19,586 bases of DNA from Phocaeicola_A sp963643925 (lineage in GTDB: Bacteria; Bacteroidota; Bacteroidia; Bacteroidales; Bacteroidaceae). The stretch is taken from assembly GCA_963643925.1 (NCBI GenBank), contig CAVINS010000061.1, positions 1 to 19,586 of the forward strand. Reading direction: 5' to 3'. The translations under genes were made by a program, and so were the position numbers. Under the pieces are notes generated by a model that had not been told where the DNA came from, did not search any database, and was given only the letters and a program-made list of their open reading frames with translations. The first letter of the stretch is position 1; every line of letters starts with the position of its first letter. Shown here piece by piece: positions 16,220-19,586 of the stretch.

Positions 16220-16699
16220 TCATCGTGTGGCGGAGAAAGAGTTCTTCCGGAAGATGAAAATAGGCACCGTTACACCGATGACCATCAAGGCGATGGTGAT
16301 GACGCAGACCGCCCAGTTGTAGTTGAACAACATGAAATAGTGGGTGAACGACTCCATGCCGTTGTCCCTCAGACACATCGTGAGCGACTGCACACTGCGG
16401 TAGGCGTACATGCCTGGAATCATAGGCAACAGGGCGGGGAAGGAGAGCGCCTCCGCTGGGCAGTGCCAGCGTCGCGACATTGGGATGGAGAGAAGGCCTA
16501 TCAGCAGCCCGCCCGCGAAACTGGCTCCGATGATGAAACAACCGCATCCGTGCATCAGCAGGAAACGCAGCGAATGACCCAGCGCGGCCAGTATGGCGCA
16601 ACCCGAGAAGCTCCGGAAGGGAACGTTGCTGATGCTGCCGAACCCGATGGCAGCGATGGCGGCGAAACAGCCGTCCTGTAGTAAGTCGAGGATGTTCAT
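16220..16699 (-). CDS. Threonine/serine exporter, ThrE C-terminal-type subunit (DUF3815/ThrE_2)
   Basis: This 159-aa membrane protein matches the C-terminal half of the ThrE exporter family: about four to five hydrophobic segments and the conserved ALLPMIPGMYAYR loop near residue 95-107. Its ATG shares one base with the TAA of the partner gene (TAATG), so the two halves are made together and should assemble into one inner-membrane exporter of threonine/serine or related small molecules. In actinobacteria the halves are fused; the split form is common elsewhere. Substrate is assumed from the family, not shown. Confidence 0.85.
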   Translation of the reverse strand: MNILDLLQDGCFAAIAAIGFGSISNVPFRSFSGCAILAALGHSLRFLLMHGCGCFIIGASFAGGLLIGLLSIPMSRRWHCPAEALSFPALLPMIPGMYAYRSVQSLTMCLRDNGMESFTHYFMLFNYNWAVCVITIALMVIGVTVPIFIFRKNSFSATR

Positions 16700-17493
16700 T
16701 AGACAATGTGTATGTTGATGATGATGTAGCCCAGACAGAGGCCCAGCGACAGGCAGACCGTGGTGATGGTAGCCTGTGTGAAGCGGCTGAAGGCGCAGAT
16801 GTAATGGCCGTTTATCAGGTCGTTTACGGAGTTGATGAAGGGAATGCCGGGGACGAGGAACAGCACGCCCGTACCCAACGCGATGTCAGGAGTGGAGCCG
16901 ATGTGGAAAACGTAGCCCGCGCTGGCTATCACCGTGGCGAGGCAGCCTGAGAGGATAGTCACCAGCCGCAGGTCCCACTTCCATTGGTCATGCAACTTGT
17001 TCTTCAGGTAGAATCCACAGATGGTGGCCACGAAGACGATAATCATCGAGATCCAGTCACCCCCGAACAGCTTGCAGAACGATGCGTTGGCGGCTCCCGT
17101 GAGCACCGTCACGAGGATGGGGTCGAGGCGTGGCAGGCGCGCGATGCCGTTCATCACCCGTTGCGCCTCTTCCAGGGGGAGACCGTTGTCGAAGATGGTC
17201 CAGCTCAGCTTGCTCAGCTGCGTGTTCTTGTCGAAATCGATGCCGTTGCCTTTCACCTTCTCGTTGATGGTGTAGGAATGCTCGTGATTCTGGTCCCACA
17301 CGGTCACCATAATGTGCATGGGCAACACGGTGAGCTGCACGTCAGCCCCATATTTGCGGGCGATGCGTTCGATGTTCTTCTCTATGCGGATGGTCGTGGC
17401 CCCGTAGGAGAACAATGTGGAGGCATAGTCCGCCACGAACTTCCCCACGGTCTTCAGGTGTTCGTGCGCTGAGGTATCCTCGTTACAGTTCAT
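16699..17493 (-). CDS. Threonine/serine exporter, ThrE N-terminal-type subunit (DUF1212)
   Basis: The 264-aa product has a cytoplasmic N-terminal domain (about 1-125, with HIMVTVWDQNHEHSYTIN) followed by about five membrane segments, which is the DUF1212 half of ThrE. Several in-frame starts exist: GTG 17529 and ATG 17520, 17502 and 17493. I chose 17493 because the sequence before it does not look like the family; the choice is uncertain. At this start the ATG overlaps the stop of a possible 58-aa upstream ORF by 11 nt, suggesting translational coupling. It forms an operon with the C-terminal-type subunit downstream. Confidence 0.85.
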   Translation of the reverse strand: MNCNEDTSAHEHLKTVGKFVADYASTLFSYGATTIRIEKNIERIARKYGADVQLTVLPMHIMVTVWDQNHEHSYTINEKVKGNGIDFDKNTQLSKLSWTIFDNGLPLEEAQRVMNGIARLPRLDPILVTVLTGAANASFCKLFGGDWISMIIVFVATICGFYLKNKLHDQWKWDLRLVTILSGCLATVIASAGYVFHIGSTPDIALGTGVLFLVPGIPFINSVNDLINGHYICAFSRFTQATITTVCLSLGLCLGYIIINIHIV

Positions 17494-17659
17494 CGTCGTC
17501 ATAGAAGTCAGATTTAACATCGTCAGCACATCCGTAGGTGATGATGTGGTACTTGTTGTTGATTTTCAGCCATTGGTTGGTCGCTTGTTTTCCGATGGCA
17601 AGCAGCAGTGTCAGTGCTACGCCGGCCAAGATGGAGATAGGAGCGAAGCTACTGAGCAT
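17483..17659 (-). CDS. Possible 58-aa membrane peptide ahead of the exporter
   Basis: The frame from ATG 17659 to TAA 17483 encodes MLSSFAPISILAGVALTLLL..., with one membrane helix (about 5-22), a short polar middle (KQATNQWLKINNKYHIITYG) and a strongly acidic end (DDVKSDFYDDDEL). It lies between a good -7 element (17720-17727) and the exporter gene and its end overlaps the exporter start. A TTG start at 17722 would lie within the promoter and is rejected. It could be a small partner of the exporter, a coupling leader peptide, or a chance ORF. I do not recognise a family. Confidence 0.5.
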   Translation of the reverse strand: MLSSFAPISILAGVALTLLLAIGKQATNQWLKINNKYHIITYGCADDVKSDFYDDDEL

Positions 17660-17719
17660 TGAGGTAATTACTGTTAGATTTGATTTACCATGATTGATTG
17701 TTTTTTTGTTTCTCGGCCG

Positions 17720-17727
17720 CAAAGGTA
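17720..17727 (-). promoter_or_regulatory. Putative -7 element of the exporter operon
   Basis: TACCTTTG on the minus strand is an exact TAnnTTTG match. The nearest TTTG upstream is at 26 bp spacing, longer than usual. The predicted transcript would start near 17713 and include the 58-aa ORF before the exporter genes. Confidence 0.6.
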
Positions 17728-17980
17728 AGGGACCTGGTTGGGCATTGGGCGGACAAATTGATTAAATGTGCCGATAGTATCATTCGGTTTTTCGATAGCC
17801 GGCTTTCATTTTGTCCATGGGACGGCAATGTGCTGGATTGCTTGCGGTTTCCCCCGTCGGCTACCACCTTCCGCTTCAATACTCTTCTGTTGTTTGCCCC
17901 TCTTCTGTCTGTGCTCCGTTACTTCCCGACGATAGGTTTTGTCTATCGCACTATCGGTGAAAGTGAATCAAAGGCGAAAA

Positions 17981-18012
17981 TTTGTCCGACTGCAGCATTC
18001 TTAGTTATTTTG
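17981..18012 (+). promoter_or_regulatory. Promoter-like site directly in front of mnmE
   Basis: TTTG (17981-17984) and TATTTTG (18006-18012, one base short of TAnnTTTG) are separated by 21 bp. The mnmE ATG follows only 4 bases later, so a transcript from here would be leaderless or nearly so. Confidence 0.4.
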
Positions 18013-18016
18013 CAGC

Positions 18017-19570
18017 ATGATTAGCGAAGATACTATTTGTGCCATAGCTACCGCCCAGGGGGGAGCCATTGGCGTCATCCGTGTCTCGGGACCGGAAGCC
18101 ATCAACATCACAGACCAAGTGTTCCGTTCGGCCGGCAAACCGCTGGCCGAGAGAAATGCCTACACCATCGCCTATGGGCAGATAGTTGACGAAGGCGTGG
18201 GGGAGAAGATCGCTCCCGATGTAGCAATCCACGACCGAAGTGAAACAGTGTCTGAAGGGAAGTGTGTTCTTGATGAAGATATAAGGAATGTCTCTGGTAT
18301 CGGAATGGACGGCGAGAAGGTTCCCGGCGGAGAAGTCATCGACGAGGTGCTGGTGAACATCTTCCGTGCTCCCCACTCCTTCACGGGCGAGAACTCGGTG
18401 GAGATTATGTGCCACGGGTCGTCGTACATCCTGCAGCGGGTGATGCAACTGCTTATTCAGCACGGATGTCGCAGCGCACAGCCGGGCGAGTACACCCAGC
18501 GGTCCTTCCTTAACGGCAAGATGGACTTGAGCCAGGCTGAGGCCATTGCGGACTTGATAGCCTCCACCAACGCCTCGTCCCACCGCTTGGCCATGAGTCA
18601 GATGCGTGGCGGATTCAGCGCCGAGCTGGCAAAGCTGCGTAGCATGTTGCTCGACTTTACCTCCCTCATAGAACTGGAGCTGGACTTCAGCGAAGAAGAC
18701 GTGGAGTTTGCCGACCGGCAGAAGTTGAAGGAACTGGCGGCGCAGATGGAGACCTTCATTGTGCGGCTCGTAGACTCCTTTAGTGTGGGCAACGCTGTAA
18801 AGAACGGCATCCCTGTGGCCATCATCGGCGACACCAATGCCGGTAAGTCCACTCTCCTCAACCTGCTGGTGAACGACGACCGCTCCATCGTGAGCGACAT
18901 CCATGGTACCACGCGCGACATCATCGAGGACACGGTGAACCTGCGTGGCATCACCTTTCGCTTCATCGACACCGCCGGCATCCGCGACACGCAGGACACC
19001 ATAGAGACCCTAGGCATCGAACGCACCTTCAAGAAGCTGGACCAAGCCTCCATTGTTCTGTGGGTGATTGATGCTACCACTACGGCTTCTCAGTCCCGTG
19101 CCCTGCTGGCGAAGATTCGTCCCCATTGTGAGGGCAAGAAGCTCGTTCTTCTCTTCAACAAGACCGATTTGATTGACGACGCGCAGCGTGAGTCTCTCAC
19201 CGCCTTTGCCGATGAGTCGTTCGTCATCAAAGATGATAGGGGAGTGTTGACGAGTGCCGAGCGTCTCTTCATCTCCGCCAAACGTAAGGAGAACATCGCT
19301 GCCTTGGAGGAGGTGTTACTGAAAGCCGCTGCCTTGCCGGAGATTAATCCCAACGACGTCATTGTCACCAATGTCCGTCACTACGAAGCTCTGGTTCATG
19401 TGCTCGACTGCATCCACCGTATTCAAGAAGGGTTGGAGAACAATCTCCCCGGTGACCTCCTGTCGCAGGACATCCGCGAGTGTATCCACTACCTAAGTGA
19501 TATCCTTGGTGAAATCACCACCGACGAAGTCCTTGGATCTATCTTTTCCAGGTTTTGCGTGGGAAAATAA
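18017..19570 (+). CDS. mnmE: tRNA uridine-5-carboxymethylaminomethyl modification GTPase
   Basis: MnmE works with MnmG to modify U34 of certain tRNAs. The 517-aa product has the N-terminal folate-binding domain (TICAIATAQGGAIGVIRVSG), the helical domain, a G domain with G1 GDTNAGKST (Gly271-Thr279), G3 DTAGIRDT and G4 NKTD, and the C-terminal FCVGK with the conserved Cys. The usual length is about 450-465. The excess is one in-frame insertion at about residues 58-105, in the loop just before EVIDEVLVNIFRAPHSFTGE. All catalytic motifs are intact, so the enzyme should be active. The start is fixed by the conserved N-terminus. Confidence 0.95.
   Translation: MISEDTICAIATAQGGAIGVIRVSGPEAINITDQVFRSAGKPLAERNAYTIAYGQIVDEGVGEKIAPDVAIHDRSETVSEGKCVLDEDIRNVSGIGMDGEKVPGGEVIDEVLVNIFRAPHSFTGENSVEIMCHGSSYILQRVMQLLIQHGCRSAQPGEYTQRSFLNGKMDLSQAEAIADLIASTNASSHRLAMSQMRGGFSAELAKLRSMLLDFTSLIELELDFSEEDVEFADRQKLKELAAQMETFIVRLVDSFSVGNAVKNGIPVAIIGDTNAGKSTLLNLLVNDDRSIVSDIHGTTRDIIEDTVNLRGITFRFIDTAGIRDTQDTIETLGIERTFKKLDQASIVLWVIDATTTASQSRALLAKIRPHCEGKKLVLLFNKTDLIDDAQRESLTAFADESFVIKDDRGVLTSAERLFISAKRKENIAALEEVLLKAAALPEINPNDVIVTNVRHYEALVHVLDCIHRIQEGLENNLPGDLLSQDIRECIHYLSDILGEITTDEVLGSIFSRFCVGK
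18188..18331 (+). other. In-frame insertion within mnmE
   Basis: This stretch of about 144 nt (residues 58-105) has no counterpart in E. coli MnmE or in the Bacteroides MnmE pattern I know, where the hairpin passes directly to EVIDEVL. Its centre (18239-18298) has G or C at the third position in only 5 of 20 codons and uses ATA and AGG, against 15 of 20 in the preceding stretch 18161-18220. Its two ends resemble each other: VGEKIAP at the start and DGEKVPG at the end. Confidence 0.7.
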
Positions 19571-19586
19571 ATGTTCTGCATCGGAA

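Larger units (their letters stand above)
17660..18016. other. Gap between the small ORF and mnmE (357 bp)
   Basis: The gap between divergent genes holds the promoter of the exporter operon, five copies of the hexamer CGATAG or its complement (17772, 17793, 17930, 17943, 17951) and a promoter-like site just ahead of mnmE. CGATAG (17930-17935) and CTATCG (17943-17948) form a perfect inverted repeat with a 7-base centre. I see no convincing gene here. Confidence 0.5.

Noticed and set aside
16116..16706. 196-aa frame overlapping the ThrE_2 gene
   Set aside because: It is a shifted frame rich in Arg and His; the membrane protein in the other frame fits a known family and the TAATG coupling.
17660..17722. 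Longer 79-aa version of the small peptide from a TTG codon
   Set aside because: The TTG start lies within the TACCTTTG promoter element and upstream of the expected transcript start.
18005..18904. 299-aa frame antisense to mnmE
   Set aside because: It covers the conserved N-terminal half of mnmE in reverse and has no plausible domain.

Overview
The window looks like a chromosomal segment of a Bacteroidales species, most likely Bacteroidaceae. It carries a hybrid two-component regulator (HTCS) with periplasmic propeller repeats and a DUF3822 gene beside rsmD. Bacteroidetes-type promoters (TTTG, about 19 bp, TAnnTTTG) precede many of the genes, and Shine-Dalgarno sites are weak. The DNA is fairly GC-rich with strong GC3 bias, so many long antisense ORFs are spurious. 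I saw no rRNA, tRNA, CRISPR array, insertion sequence or prophage gene.

Left part (1-6932, minus strand): topB, a type IA topoisomerase with a long low-complexity tail and a C-terminal zinc finger, has a canonical promoter. It is followed after 16 bp by the 1457-aa HTCS. The start of the window holds a 22-bp tandem repeat pair and no gene.

Centre-left (7118-10215, plus strand): a MenA-like UbiA prenyltransferase overlaps a CPBP membrane protease gene. A cardiolipin synthase with its own promoter follows. All three are membrane-lipid or membrane-embedded functions.

Centre (10419-14019): a minus-strand operon runs from a pilin-like single-pass protein, through DUF3822, to rsmD (16S rRNA methyltransferase). 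The first two genes overlap by one base. A RecD-like helicase gene diverges from it.

Right part (14020-17727): a 412-bp gap between convergent genes holds an array of palindromes at exact 22-bp pitch and a second pair of direct repeats. Next come a small exported protein of unknown function with phased repeats upstream of its promoter, a LysR regulator, and a split ThrE-type amino-acid exporter (two genes overlapping by one base). A possible 58-aa membrane peptide precedes the exporter and overlaps its start.

Right edge (18017-19570, plus strand): mnmE, the tRNA-modification GTPase, is complete but carries an in-frame insertion of about 45-48 residues with unusual codon use in its N-terminal domain.

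The observations most worth following are the 22-bp-pitch repeat arrays in several intergenic gaps, the mnmE insertion, the pilin-like/DUF3822 pair, and the small peptide ahead of the exporter.
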